From: CBFCZU01 sp965602635
Lineage (GTDB): Bacteria > Planctomycetota > Phycisphaerae > SM23-33
NCBI GenBank assembly: GCA_965602635.1
Contig: CBFCZU010000257.1
Span: forward strand, 1-5,961
Length of the DNA stretch: 5,961 nt
Direction: 5' to 3'
In this document: positions 1 through 4,731 of the stretch, piece by piece
How the letters are laid out: each line of letters starts with the position of its first letter
Position numbering within the stretch: position 1 is the first letter of the stretch
Program-made: the position numbers and the translations under genes
Notes under the pieces: generated by a model
What the model saw: the letters and a program-made list of their open reading frames with translations, nothing else
What the model was told of the DNA's origin: nothing
Databases searched by the model: none

Positions 1-21
1 GCGGGCGAGGAGCGCCGGCGA

Positions 22-41
22 GGTGGGTGGCGCTACCCACC
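22..41 (-). terminator. Possible hairpin downstream of the PEP-CTERM gene
   Basis: A perfect 7-bp stem (22-28 with 35-41, GGTGGGT/ACCCACC) and a 6-base loop lies 22 bases beyond the stop codon of the minus-strand PEP-CTERM gene. No T-tract follows on the minus strand, so it is not a classical intrinsic terminator. It may be an RNA 3'-end stabiliser or chance in GC-rich DNA. Confidence 0.3.
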
Positions 42-63
42 CCGCGGCCGGATGGGTGCTATC

Positions 64-651
64 TCACTTCGCGCGCTGTGAGCGGAAGCGCCGTCGACGC
101 AGGACCCCGACGACAACGCCGGCCCCGAGCAGGACGAGCGGCCCCGGCTCGGGAACGATCGTGACGCTCAGGGCGTACAGGCCGTCCTCGACGTGGGGCG
201 TCCCTCCGCTGTCCGAGAGGCCGTCGAAGTTCATGTCATCGAAGCCCGAGACCGCAATGTAGTGGAACCCGCTGTAGGCGGCGCCCCAACTCACCTTCGA
301 ACCCTTGGTGGTCGCGTCCGCGTCGTCGTTGACGGTCAACAGCGTGCCGCCGGAGCTAAATACCCCCAGGACCGTGTCGGGCGCCAAGTATGGGACATGG
401 AGGGGCAGCGTGCCGACGACCATGAGCTCGCCCAGGTTGAGCGAGATCTCGAAGAAGTCAACGTCCCCGCCGATGATCGCTAGGTCCCCCAGCCCCATGT
501 CCATCCACGGCACTGCCCCGCGGACGATCGGCGTGGCGGTCGCCAGCGTGTTATTGGGCTCGAGCTCGATGATTGCCGCGGACGCCGGGCAGGCCAGCAA
601 CGCCACGCCCAGCGAAGCCAAGCCGACTGAGAGATATCTGAATCGAGTCAC
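64..651 (-). CDS. PEP-CTERM sorting-domain protein with a pre-peptidase C-terminal-like region
   Basis: A 195-residue exported protein. Residues 1-25 form a signal peptide: basic MTRFR, a hydrophobic core, then a likely cleavage after PASA. C21 in LLAC could alternatively be a lipobox. From about residue 29, ELEPNNTLATATPI followed by GDVDFFEISL is the usual opening of pre-peptidase C-terminal (PPC) type beta-sandwich domains. Residues 166-189 are a complete PEP-CTERM tail: VPEP, a hydrophobic helix (172-184), then RRRR. In known systems this tail is processed by an exosortase and the protein is sent to the surface or extracellular matrix. No exosortase is present in the window. No catalytic domain is seen, so a structural or adhesive role is an inference. 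The start is GTG, chosen for the strong Shine-Dalgarno sequence just upstream. The gene is probably co-transcribed with the small frame at 648-824. Confidence 0.9.
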   Translation of the reverse strand: MTRFRYLSVGLASLGVALLACPASAAIIELEPNNTLATATPIVRGAVPWMDMGLGDLAIIGGDVDFFEISLNLGELMVVGTLPLHVPYLAPDTVLGVFSSGGTLLTVNDDADATTKGSKVSWGAAYSGFHYIAVSGFDDMNFDGLSDSGGTPHVEDGLYALSVTIVPEPGPLVLLGAGVVVGVLRRRRFRSQRAK

Positions 652-824
652 GGTTTCTCCTCCTTACAAGCGGAGCTGAAGGTGTCTGAGCCGATATGAG
701 AGCCGCCCGGACGCGAGCTGACGCCTCGCATTCGCCGCTGCCGCACCGAAGTCAATGACGGCTGCAGTAGTGCCGCCTCGGGCGCGGGCAGGGACGAGCG
801 AATCCGGCGGGGCTTCCGAGCCAT
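648..824 (-). CDS. Small unrecognised 58-aa reading frame overlapping the PEP-CTERM start
   Basis: ATG at 824-822 is preceded by AGGAGGAG, with 5 bases between AGGAGG and the start. The frame runs 58 codons to a TGA at 650-648, which overlaps the GTG of the PEP-CTERM gene in the four-base junction GTGA. Such junctions usually mean translational coupling. The product starts MARKPRRIRSSLPAPEAAL and ends CKEEKP. It is Arg- and Ser-rich, has no membrane segment or motif I recognise, and contains one Cys. About three quarters of its third codon positions are G or C, somewhat above positions 1 and 2, which is mild coding support. It could be a leader peptide that primes or regulates translation of the next gene, a real small protein, or a chance open frame in GC-rich DNA. 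The spacing and overlap are the best evidence; the amino-acid sequence gives none. Confidence 0.45.
   Translation of the reverse strand: MARKPRRIRSSLPAPEAALLQPSLTSVRQRRMRGVSSRPGGSHIGSDTFSSACKEEKP
657..666 (-). promoter_or_regulatory. Strong ribosome binding site fixing the GTG start
   Basis: On the minus strand TAAGGAGGAG precedes GTG (651-649), with 7 bases between GGAGG and the start. The match to the anti-Shine-Dalgarno sequence is nearly complete and supports GTG over any downstream ATG, which would lose the signal peptide. The site lies inside the last codons of the overlapping small frame, so ribosomes translating that frame would cross it. Confidence 0.8.
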
Positions 825-934
825 GCTCTCCTCCTGTACCGCTGCTTGTTGAGCCTCAGAACGTGCTACTGAGCGATCGGCGGGCGAAGGCCAGAGGCTT
901 TAGGTCCTCGCCTGCACGACTCGAGCGCACCGTA

Positions 935-963
935 AGTATATAGGCATCTCTAGATGCCGTCAA
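935..963 (-). promoter_or_regulatory. Sigma-70-like promoter for the small frame and PEP-CTERM gene
   Basis: On the minus strand TTGACG (963-958) and TATACT (940-935) are separated by exactly 17 bases. Each hexamer matches the housekeeping consensus at 5 of 6 positions. Transcription would begin near 928 and leave a leader of about 100 bases before the ATG at 824. It points at the small frame and PEP-CTERM gene, with nothing else between. It is the best promoter match I found in the window. Confidence 0.6.
943..958. promoter_or_regulatory. Palindrome inside the promoter spacer, candidate operator
   Basis: GGCATCT-CT-AGATGCC is a perfect 7+2+7 inverted repeat. It occupies almost the whole spacer between the -35 and -10 boxes of the minus-strand promoter and touches the last base of the -35 box. 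Dyads placed there are typical repressor sites, or MerR-type activator sites when the spacer is longer than normal. Here the spacer is the normal 17, so repression is the simpler reading. The regulator is unknown. Confidence 0.45.
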
Positions 964-1036
964 GCGCAAAAGCTCCCCGGCCCCCAAATCCTGTAATCCC
1001 AGACGGTTGGCGATACGCCTTCAGGTTGGGCCAGTC

Positions 1037-1069
1037 GCCGCCGGCCGGGCCGGAGCGGGCCCCGGCGGC
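1037..1069. repeat. GC-rich inverted repeat
   Basis: GCCGCCGG (1037-1044) pairs perfectly with CCGGCGGC (1062-1069), and one further C-G pair (1036/1070) extends the stem. The 17-base loop is itself GC-rich. No T-run follows on either strand. It could form RNA or cruciform structure but has no assigned role and may be compositional. Confidence 0.3.
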
Positions 1070-1091
1070 GGCACGGCCCGACGGCGACGTG

Positions 1092-1121
1092 TTTACATCA
1101 GGCAGCTACATTGCTTATAGG
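1092..1121 (+). promoter_or_regulatory. Weak plus-strand promoter candidate
   Basis: TTTACA (1092-1097), an 18-base gap, then TATAGG (1116-1121), in a locally AT-richer patch. The -35 matches at 5 of 6 and the -10 at 4 of 6. It points toward the palindromic repeats, with no gene for 900 bases, so it would make only a non-coding or very long leader transcript. Confidence 0.2.
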
Positions 1122-1168
1122 CGACCAGCGCCGCCCGGGGCAAACGATGTGTGCCGGCCGGGCTGTCT

Positions 1169-1193
1169 TGGCAACACGTTTGCGCGCGCAAAC
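1169..1193. repeat. 25-bp direct repeat with a 16-bp perfect palindrome, copy 1
   Basis: TGGCAACAC is followed by the perfect palindrome GTTTGCGCGCGCAAAC (1178-1193). The same 25 bases recur without mismatch at 1281-1305, while the flanks differ. A CG-centred dyad of this size resembles operators bound by dimeric helix-turn-helix regulators such as LacI-type proteins; that is an analogy, and no regulator gene lies in the window. The asymmetric TGGCAACAC arm is conserved too, so the unit is more than the palindrome. Confidence 0.75.
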
Positions 1194-1258
1194 GCTACCC
1201 CTCCCCCCCGGCGAAATCGGAGGAAAGTGAGATTTTATTCCGCCCGCCCCGGCCGGGA

Positions 1259-1286
1259 CTTATGGCCACAGGGGTCATTATGGCAA
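1259..1286 (-). promoter_or_regulatory. Weak minus-strand promoter candidate at palindromic repeat 2
   Basis: TTGCCA (1286-1281), 16 bases, CATAAG (1264-1259) on the minus strand, matching consensus at 5 and 4 of 6. It would start a transcript near 1252 that runs toward the small frame with a leader of about 430 bases. The -35 box lies within the repeated unit, but copy 1 has no comparable -10 box, which weakens the case. Confidence 0.2.
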
Positions 1287-1305
1287 CACGTTTGCGCGCG
1301 CAAAC
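1281..1305. repeat. 25-bp direct repeat with a 16-bp perfect palindrome, copy 2
   Basis: Identical to the unit at 1169-1193 and 112 bp downstream of it; the palindrome is 1290-1305. Its left end supplies TTGCCA on the minus strand (1286-1281), which could serve as a -35 box for a weak minus-strand promoter. The palindrome would then sit immediately upstream of the polymerase site. A shorter related word, TTATGGCCACA, precedes it at 1260. Confidence 0.75.
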
Positions 1306-1365
1306 AGGCGCGCGGAGGGTGAGTACGGGGAGCGTGTGTCGCTGCGCGCCCCCCGCGCGAGGTTA

Positions 1366-1394
1366 GAGGATAGAGGTGAGAGGTGAGAGAGGTG
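1366..1394. repeat. Purine-rich GAGGTGA microrepeat tract
   Basis: About 29 bases that are almost wholly G and A on the plus strand (GAGG, ATAGAGGTGA, GAGGTGA, GAGAGGTGG), with a slipped 7-bp GAGGTGA unit. It marks the left edge of the repeat-rich block. Mirror-like purine tracts can adopt triplex DNA, but no function can be read from it. Confidence 0.5.
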
Positions 1395-1471
1395 GCAACT
1401 GCGGATTTGGGAATTCGGATTTCGGTTGGCTGCGGCAAGGCGAGCAAGCTGGGCCGTTTGCACTCAACAGC

Positions 1472-1498
1472 GTCCGCGATGTTCGCGAAGTTCGCGGC
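1472..1498. repeat. Three tandem 9-bp units
   Basis: GTCCGCGAT, GTTCGCGAA and GTTCGCGGC follow one another without a gap. A related pair, TGTTCGCTT and TGTTCGCGT, is at 1695-1712. Each group stands upstream of one copy of the long direct repeat, so the 9-bp units may be part of the same composite element. Confidence 0.5.
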
Positions 1499-1636
1499 GA
1501 AAACAGGAAAGCCATTGTGGGACAGGGACTTACGGATTTCGGGCCCGTCGCGAAACGTTCCGTTTCGTTCCGGAACTTTCCGAAACTTTCCGTTTCGTTC
1601 CGTTCTGTTCCGCCCCTGTCCGGCGCGATCCGGTCG
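1491..1636. repeat. Long direct repeat, copy A, with phased 10-bp TTCCG array
   Basis: Copy A of a duplicated block that recurs about 283 bp downstream. By hand count, 77 of 82 bases match between 1531-1612 and 1814-1895, with no gap; the left part (from TTCGCGGCG) is more diverged and needs one indel. From 1557, eight consecutive units of exactly 10 bp carry TCCG in register: GTTCCGTTTC, GTTCCGGAAC, TTTCCGAAAC, TTTCCGTTTC, GTTCCGTTCT, GTTCCGCCCC and two decayed units. The preceding ten bases (1547-1556) are in phase as well. CGAAACG-TTC-CGTTTCG (1551-1567) is also an inverted repeat. A 10-bp period is not a multiple of three, so this is not coding repetition. Confidence 0.8.
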
Positions 1637-1746
1637 CCTTCGGAGTCGCGATTCGGCTTCGCGGCGCCGCTTCAAGTCAATGCTTTGCCCTCTCTGTTCG
1701 CTTTGTTCGCGTGGTTTGTCCGGCGTAGCCGGTTCCTGCGAAGCCT

Positions 1747-1772
1747 CGGCGAAGCCGGACGGCGAAGCCGGA
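1747..1772. repeat. 13-bp tandem duplication CGGCGAAGCCGGA x2
   Basis: Two perfect head-to-tail copies (1747-1759, 1760-1772). Their core GCGAAGCC also occurs at 1738-1745, and inverted as GGCTTCGC at 1655-1662. GTCCGGC at 1718-1724 can pair with GCCGGAC at 1754-1760. This fills the spacer between the two long repeat copies and runs directly into copy B. Confidence 0.65.
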
Positions 1773-1919
1773 TTCGCGGCGCGAAACAGGCAATGCCTGG
1801 TGTTGCAAGGAGTTACGGATTTCGAGCCCGTCGCGAAACGTTCCGTTTGGTTCCGAAACTTTCCGAAACTTTCCGTTTCGTTCCGTTTCGTTCCGCTCTG
1901 GTTCTCCCGGTTCCGTCGG
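1773..1919. repeat. Long direct repeat, copy B, with phased 10-bp TTCCG array
   Basis: Copy B of the block at 1491-1636. The conserved core begins at TACGGATTTCGAGCCCG (1814). In-phase 10-bp units follow from 1840: GTTCCGTTTG, GTTCCGAAAC, TTTCCGAAAC, TTTCCGTTTC, GTTCCGTTTC, GTTCCGCTCT, one decayed unit, and GTTCCGTCGG ending at 1919. Copy B keeps the unit consensus slightly better than copy A. It ends about 105 bp before the start of the sulfatase-like gene, so it sits where that gene's promoter and leader should be. Confidence 0.8.
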
Positions 1920-2025
1920 GATTCCGCCCGTGGGCGGGCAGTGCGGCGGGGCGGGCTGTGCATCGACAGGCGGCGCCATTGGTCGTAGAGTCTTGGCGAC
2001 GCCCCGACTGTCGAAGGAGATGTAA

Positions 2026-3411
2026 ATGCGAATCGTGGTGATAGTTTCCGACACGTTCCGTTTCGATCACCTGGCCGCCCACGGGCTGGTGAAGGTCCAC
2101 ACGCCGAACCTCGACGCGCTGGCCCGGCGCGGGGCCGACTTCCTCCGCTGCTACACGGGGAGCTTTCCCACCGGGCCGAACCGCGCCGACGTGTACCTCG
2201 GCAAGTACTGGTTCCCCCGCAGCGAGTGGGCGCCCCTGCCGACCGACGAGACGACACTCGCCCAGCGCCTCGGTAAGGCCGGCCACGTCACCCAGTGGAT
2301 CGGCGACAACCCGCACCTGCTCAAGAACAACGCCTTCTACCATCGCGGCTTCAGCGCGGCGGTGCAGGTCCGCGGGCAGGAGGGCGACGTGTACTTCACC
2401 CGGCTCAACAAGCCGCATCCGCGGATCCAGACCAAGGCCAAGACGCGCCACCGCCCGGAGCTGTTCGGCATGACGCTGGTGAACCTGCACGAGTGGCTCA
2501 ACGAGCCGCGATACGAGGCGGACCGCTTCTGCTGCCGCACGGCCGACCTCGCCTGCCGCTGGCTCCAGGAAAACTACAAGGCGAAGAAGTGGACGCTGTG
2601 GCTGGAGTTCTTCGACGTGCACGAGCCGTGGGACGTGCCGGAGTACATGTGGCGGCGCTACGACCCGGACTACCGCGGCGCGGAGATGCGCCACCCCAAC
2701 TACGGCCCGGCCGGCGCCTACACGCCGCCCGAGCTGCGCAACCTGGCCGCCCACTACGCCGGGGAAGTAACGCTAGTAGATAAGTGCATAGGTCAGATAC
2801 TCCGCCAGATCGACGACTGCGGCATCGCCGACGACACGGCAATCGTCTTCACCACCGACCACGGAATCGCCCTGGGCGAGCACAACCGCACGGGCAAGAG
2901 CAACATACACCCCGGCGACTCGCGGGCGTGGCTGATGTTCGAGGAGCTGGCGCACATCCCGCTGGTCATCTACCTGCCGGGCATGCGCCCGCGGAAGGTC
3001 CGCCAGTACGTCCAGCCGGTGGACACGACGGCGACGATCCTAGAGATGGCCGGCGCGAAGCGCGACCGCTCGGCCCACGGCACGAGCCTGATGGGGCTGG
3101 TCGGCGGGCGCGGACGCCGGTGGCGGCGCGACTGGGCGATCTCCTCGGCCCACATGGGCGGCCTCGGGGCCACGCCGTCGGGGCTGACGATGCTCTACGC
3201 CGGCCGGTGGGCCTACTGCCCGCGGACCGAGCGGATGGGCCCCGGCGGAGTGCTGTTCGACATGGCCGCCGACCGGCAGCAGAAGCGCAACGTCGCGCGG
3301 AAGTTCCCGCAGATCGCGGCGCGGATGAGGCGGCGGATGGCCCGGCTGCTGGGCGAGATCGGCACGCCCGGCGAGGTGGTCGCGGCGCTGATGAACGAGC
3401 GGGGCCCCTGA
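2026..3411 (+). CDS. Sulfatase-superfamily hydrolase with Thr in the nucleophile position
   Basis: A 461-residue protein of the sulfatase/alkaline phosphatase fold, about the usual length. VVIVSDTFRFDHL (4-16) supplies the first metal ligand, D9. TPNLDALARRG (26-36) is the usual helix that follows. The active-site motif is T49-G-P-N-R53 with G59 in the expected place, so Thr fills the slot that holds Cys or Ser (converted to formylglycine) in true sulfatases. RGQEGD is at 116-121, H199 lies in FDVHEPW, and D278-H279 in FTTDHG are further metal ligands, followed by H286, K291 and H295. It has no signal peptide or membrane segment, so it is probably cytoplasmic. Thr nucleophiles occur in relatives that cleave or transfer phosphodiesters, so sulfate-ester hydrolysis should not be assumed; the substrate is unknown. 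AAGGAGA, 5 bases before the ATG, supports the start. The gene stands alone on its strand and converges on the CDF gene with 12 bases between stop codons. Codons at 2764-2802 are unusually AT-ending. Confidence 0.88.
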   Translation: MRIVVIVSDTFRFDHLAAHGLVKVHTPNLDALARRGADFLRCYTGSFPTGPNRADVYLGKYWFPRSEWAPLPTDETTLAQRLGKAGHVTQWIGDNPHLLKNNAFYHRGFSAAVQVRGQEGDVYFTRLNKPHPRIQTKAKTRHRPELFGMTLVNLHEWLNEPRYEADRFCCRTADLACRWLQENYKAKKWTLWLEFFDVHEPWDVPEYMWRRYDPDYRGAEMRHPNYGPAGAYTPPELRNLAAHYAGEVTLVDKCIGQILRQIDDCGIADDTAIVFTTDHGIALGEHNRTGKSNIHPGDSRAWLMFEELAHIPLVIYLPGMRPRKVRQYVQPVDTTATILEMAGAKRDRSAHGTSLMGLVGGRGRRWRRDWAISSAHMGGLGATPSGLTMLYAGRWAYCPRTERMGPGGVLFDMAADRQQKRNVARKFPQIAARMRRRMARLLGEIGTPGEVVAALMNERGP

Positions 3412-3423
3412 CGGGAGGCGCCG

Positions 3424-4323
3424 CTACTCGACCGGCTCGACGTGGACGATGACGCTGATGACGGTGGGGCAGCTGTCCTTCACCCGCTGGCCGACCTCCG
3501 TCGCGATGTCGTGCCCGCGGGCGACCGTGAGGTCCGGGTCGACCTGGACGTGGATGTCCATCTCGACCATCCCGCCGAGCTTGCGGGCGCGGAAGGCGTG
3601 GAAGCTGTGGACGCCGCCGGTCTGACTGACCGCCTGCTCGATCTGCTCGAGCACCCGCCGCGAGGGCGCGCGGTCCATCAGCTCGTCGCCGGCGCCGCGG
3701 ATGATCCGCCAGGCGACCACCGCAAGGAAGCAGGCGAGGATCATGGCCGTGACCTGGTCGAGCACCTGCCACTTCGCCCCGCCCAGCAGCACCGCCGAGA
3801 GCCCGGCGGCGGCCGCCACCGAACTCAGGGCGTCGCTGCGATGGTGCCATGCATTGGCCAGCACGCTGGTGTCGCCTGCCCGCCGGCCGACGCGCACCGT
3901 CAGACGATACAGCAGCTCCTTGATGACGACCGACGCGCACGCCAGCGCCAGCGGCAGGGCGGCGCGAACCTCGGGGCGAAGCTGACCGTGGTGGACGGGG
4001 CCGATCGCCCGCCAGACGACGAATGCACCCGCCGCCATGAGGGCCGCGCCCACCAGGGCCGTCACCAGGGTCATCACCCGCCGGTGGCCGTAGGGGTGGC
4101 TCTCGTCGGCGGGCCGGCCGCTGATGCGGATGCCCGCCAGCACCGCAAAGTCGGTCGCCAGGTCGCTGAGCGAGTGCAGCCCGTCGGCGAAGATCGTCTG
4201 ACTGCCGCACGTCAGACCGGCAGCCAGCTTGGTCATGGCCAGCAGCACGTTGGCCCCCAGGCCCAGGACGGTGACGCCCGCGGTGCTCAGCCCGGCCGTC
4301 GGGTTGTCGGTCTCGGCGTTCAT
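3424..4323 (-). CDS. Cation diffusion facilitator (CDF) family metal efflux transporter
   Basis: A 299-residue inner-membrane protein with the CDF layout: six hydrophobic helices within about residues 14-208, then a cytoplasmic ferredoxin-like domain (about 218-299). The transport site is intact: H50-SLS-D54 in helix 2 and H160-HRS-D164 in helix 5, the two HxxxD pairs that bind Zn(II), Fe(II), Mn(II) or similar ions in exchange for protons. HPYGHRR (76-82) is the conserved loop after helix 2. The C-terminal domain has the family pattern FRARKLGGMVEMDIHVQVDP, and the protein ends HVEPVE. Which metal it moves cannot be read from sequence. It starts 52 bases after the acylphosphatase stop and is probably co-transcribed with it. 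No clear Shine-Dalgarno precedes the ATG at 4323; the frame is open further upstream, but that part overlaps the acylphosphatase gene and resembles no CDF sequence. The 3' end faces the sulfatase-like gene with no obvious terminator. Confidence 0.9.
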   Translation of the reverse strand: MNAETDNPTAGLSTAGVTVLGLGANVLLAMTKLAAGLTCGSQTIFADGLHSLSDLATDFAVLAGIRISGRPADESHPYGHRRVMTLVTALVGAALMAAGAFVVWRAIGPVHHGQLRPEVRAALPLALACASVVIKELLYRLTVRVGRRAGDTSVLANAWHHRSDALSSVAAAAGLSAVLLGGAKWQVLDQVTAMILACFLAVVAWRIIRGAGDELMDRAPSRRVLEQIEQAVSQTGGVHSFHAFRARKLGGMVEMDIHVQVDPDLTVARGHDIATEVGQRVKDSCPTVISVIVHVEPVE

Positions 4324-4375
4324 GAGCGGATACAGGCGATGGCTGTTGGTAGAGGATAACGAATTGGCCGGCGAT

Positions 4376-4651
4376 CTAGAAGCTGATATCGAACTCGGCG
4401 AACTGGCCGGTGGGCTCGGAGGTCTGCTGGGTCGTCTCGCGGATGTAGTGGCCCATGCGATCGACCACGGCCGCCAGCAGCTCGTTGATCTGATCGGTCG
4501 GACCCTCGACGAGCATTTCCACTCGCCCGTCGGGCAGGTTGCGCACGTACCCGGTGACGTTGAACCTGCGGGCCAGTCGCAGGGCGGTGTATCGAAAGCC
4601 CACGCCCTGGACGGTTCCGGAGAAATGGATGAGGCGCCGCTGGCGGCCCAT
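4376..4651 (-). CDS. acyP: Acylphosphatase
   Basis: A 91-residue small cytosolic enzyme that hydrolyses carboxyl-phosphate mixed anhydrides such as acetyl phosphate or 1,3-bisphosphoglycerate. The family signature is clear: FSGTVQGVGFRYT (10-22), with catalytic R20 binding the phosphate, and GYVRNLPDGRVE (34-45), with catalytic N38 positioning water. The rest, VEGPTDQINELL, fits the alpha/beta sandwich, and the length is typical. I chose the ATG at 4651 (MGRQRRL) because the homology begins there and AAAGGG lies 7 bases upstream. An in-frame ATG at 4708 would add 19 residues, has no Shine-Dalgarno, and sits inside the predicted -10 box. It is the first gene of a likely two-gene unit with the CDF transporter; no functional link between the two is evident. 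Confidence 0.93.
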   Translation of the reverse strand: MGRQRRLIHFSGTVQGVGFRYTALRLARRFNVTGYVRNLPDGRVEMLVEGPTDQINELLAAVVDRMGHYIRETTQQTSEPTGQFAEFDISF

Positions 4652-4703
4652 GGCAGGCCCTTTCTCGGCCGGCGGGCCGACCTCCGCGCCCGCCGCCGGG
4701 TCA

Positions 4704-4731
4704 ATCATATCGGGCGCGACTTGCCGGACAA
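4704..4731 (-). promoter_or_regulatory. Promoter for the acylphosphatase-CDF unit
   Basis: On the minus strand TTGTCC (4731-4726), 16 bases, TATGAT (4709-4704), matching consensus at 4 and 5 of 6. Transcription would start near 4697, about 45 bases before the chosen ATG at 4651 and downstream of the alternative ATG at 4708, so it supports the shorter acylphosphatase. Confidence 0.5.

Larger units (their letters stand above)
825..2025. other. Long non-coding, repeat-rich intergenic region
   Basis: About 1.2 kb separates the minus-strand small frame from the plus-strand sulfatase-like gene. Open frames exist on both strands, but they cross the repeats in different frames, are Arg/Ser/Phe-rich and resemble no protein family. 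From left to right it holds the minus-strand promoter (935-963), a GC-rich inverted repeat near 1037-1069, two palindromic 25-bp repeats (1169, 1281), a purine tract (1366-1394), 9-bp microrepeats, and two copies of a longer repeat with 10-bp arrays. A 14-bp palindrome CCGCCC-GT-GGGCGG follows at 1924-1937. CGGATTTCGG occurs at 1416 and 1533, with a one-base variant at 1816. I see no tRNA, rRNA or named riboswitch, and no convincing promoter for the sulfatase-like gene. Confidence 0.7.

Noticed and set aside
1227..1322. A 31-codon frame starting GTG after GGAGG
   Set aside because: The spacing is too short, the frame runs through the palindromic repeat, and there is no supporting conservation or context.
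954..1322. A 122-codon plus-strand frame
   Set aside because: It begins inside the minus-strand promoter region, has no Shine-Dalgarno, and the product is low-complexity Pro/Arg/Ala.
1547..1919. CRISPR-like array
   Set aside because: Units are 10 bp and contiguous with no spacers, and the two larger copies are single blocks separated by unrelated sequence. No cas gene is present.
1376..2041. Plus-strand open frames of 200-221 codons in the same region
   Set aside because: Overlapping frames remain open together, the products are Phe/Arg/Ser strings from the arrays, and the conserved 10-bp period does not preserve codons.
1235..2257. A 340-codon minus-strand open frame across the intergenic repeats
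   Set aside because: It overlaps the start of the sulfatase-like gene, reads through both repeat arrays in different relative frames, is Arg/Ser-rich and matches no family. Absence of stops is explained by GC-rich, TTCCG-rich DNA.
3396..3430. Bidirectional terminator between the convergent sulfatase-like and CDF genes
   Set aside because: GGGGCCCC and GGCGCC are short palindromes, but no continuous stem with a T-run on either strand can be drawn in the 12-base gap.
2966..4210. Large opposite-strand frames over the sulfatase-like, CDF and GalU-like genes
   Set aside because: These are GC-rich shadow frames of well-supported genes, with Arg/Pro/Ala-rich translations and no recognisable motifs.
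4324..4704. Extended CDF protein using an upstream start
   Set aside because: The extension overlaps the acylphosphatase gene in another frame and has no CDF-like sequence; the family helix 1 begins shortly after the ATG at 4323.
4652..4708. Longer acylphosphatase beginning at the upstream ATG
   Set aside because: The extra 19 residues match no acylphosphatase, no Shine-Dalgarno precedes that ATG, and it lies within the predicted -10 box.
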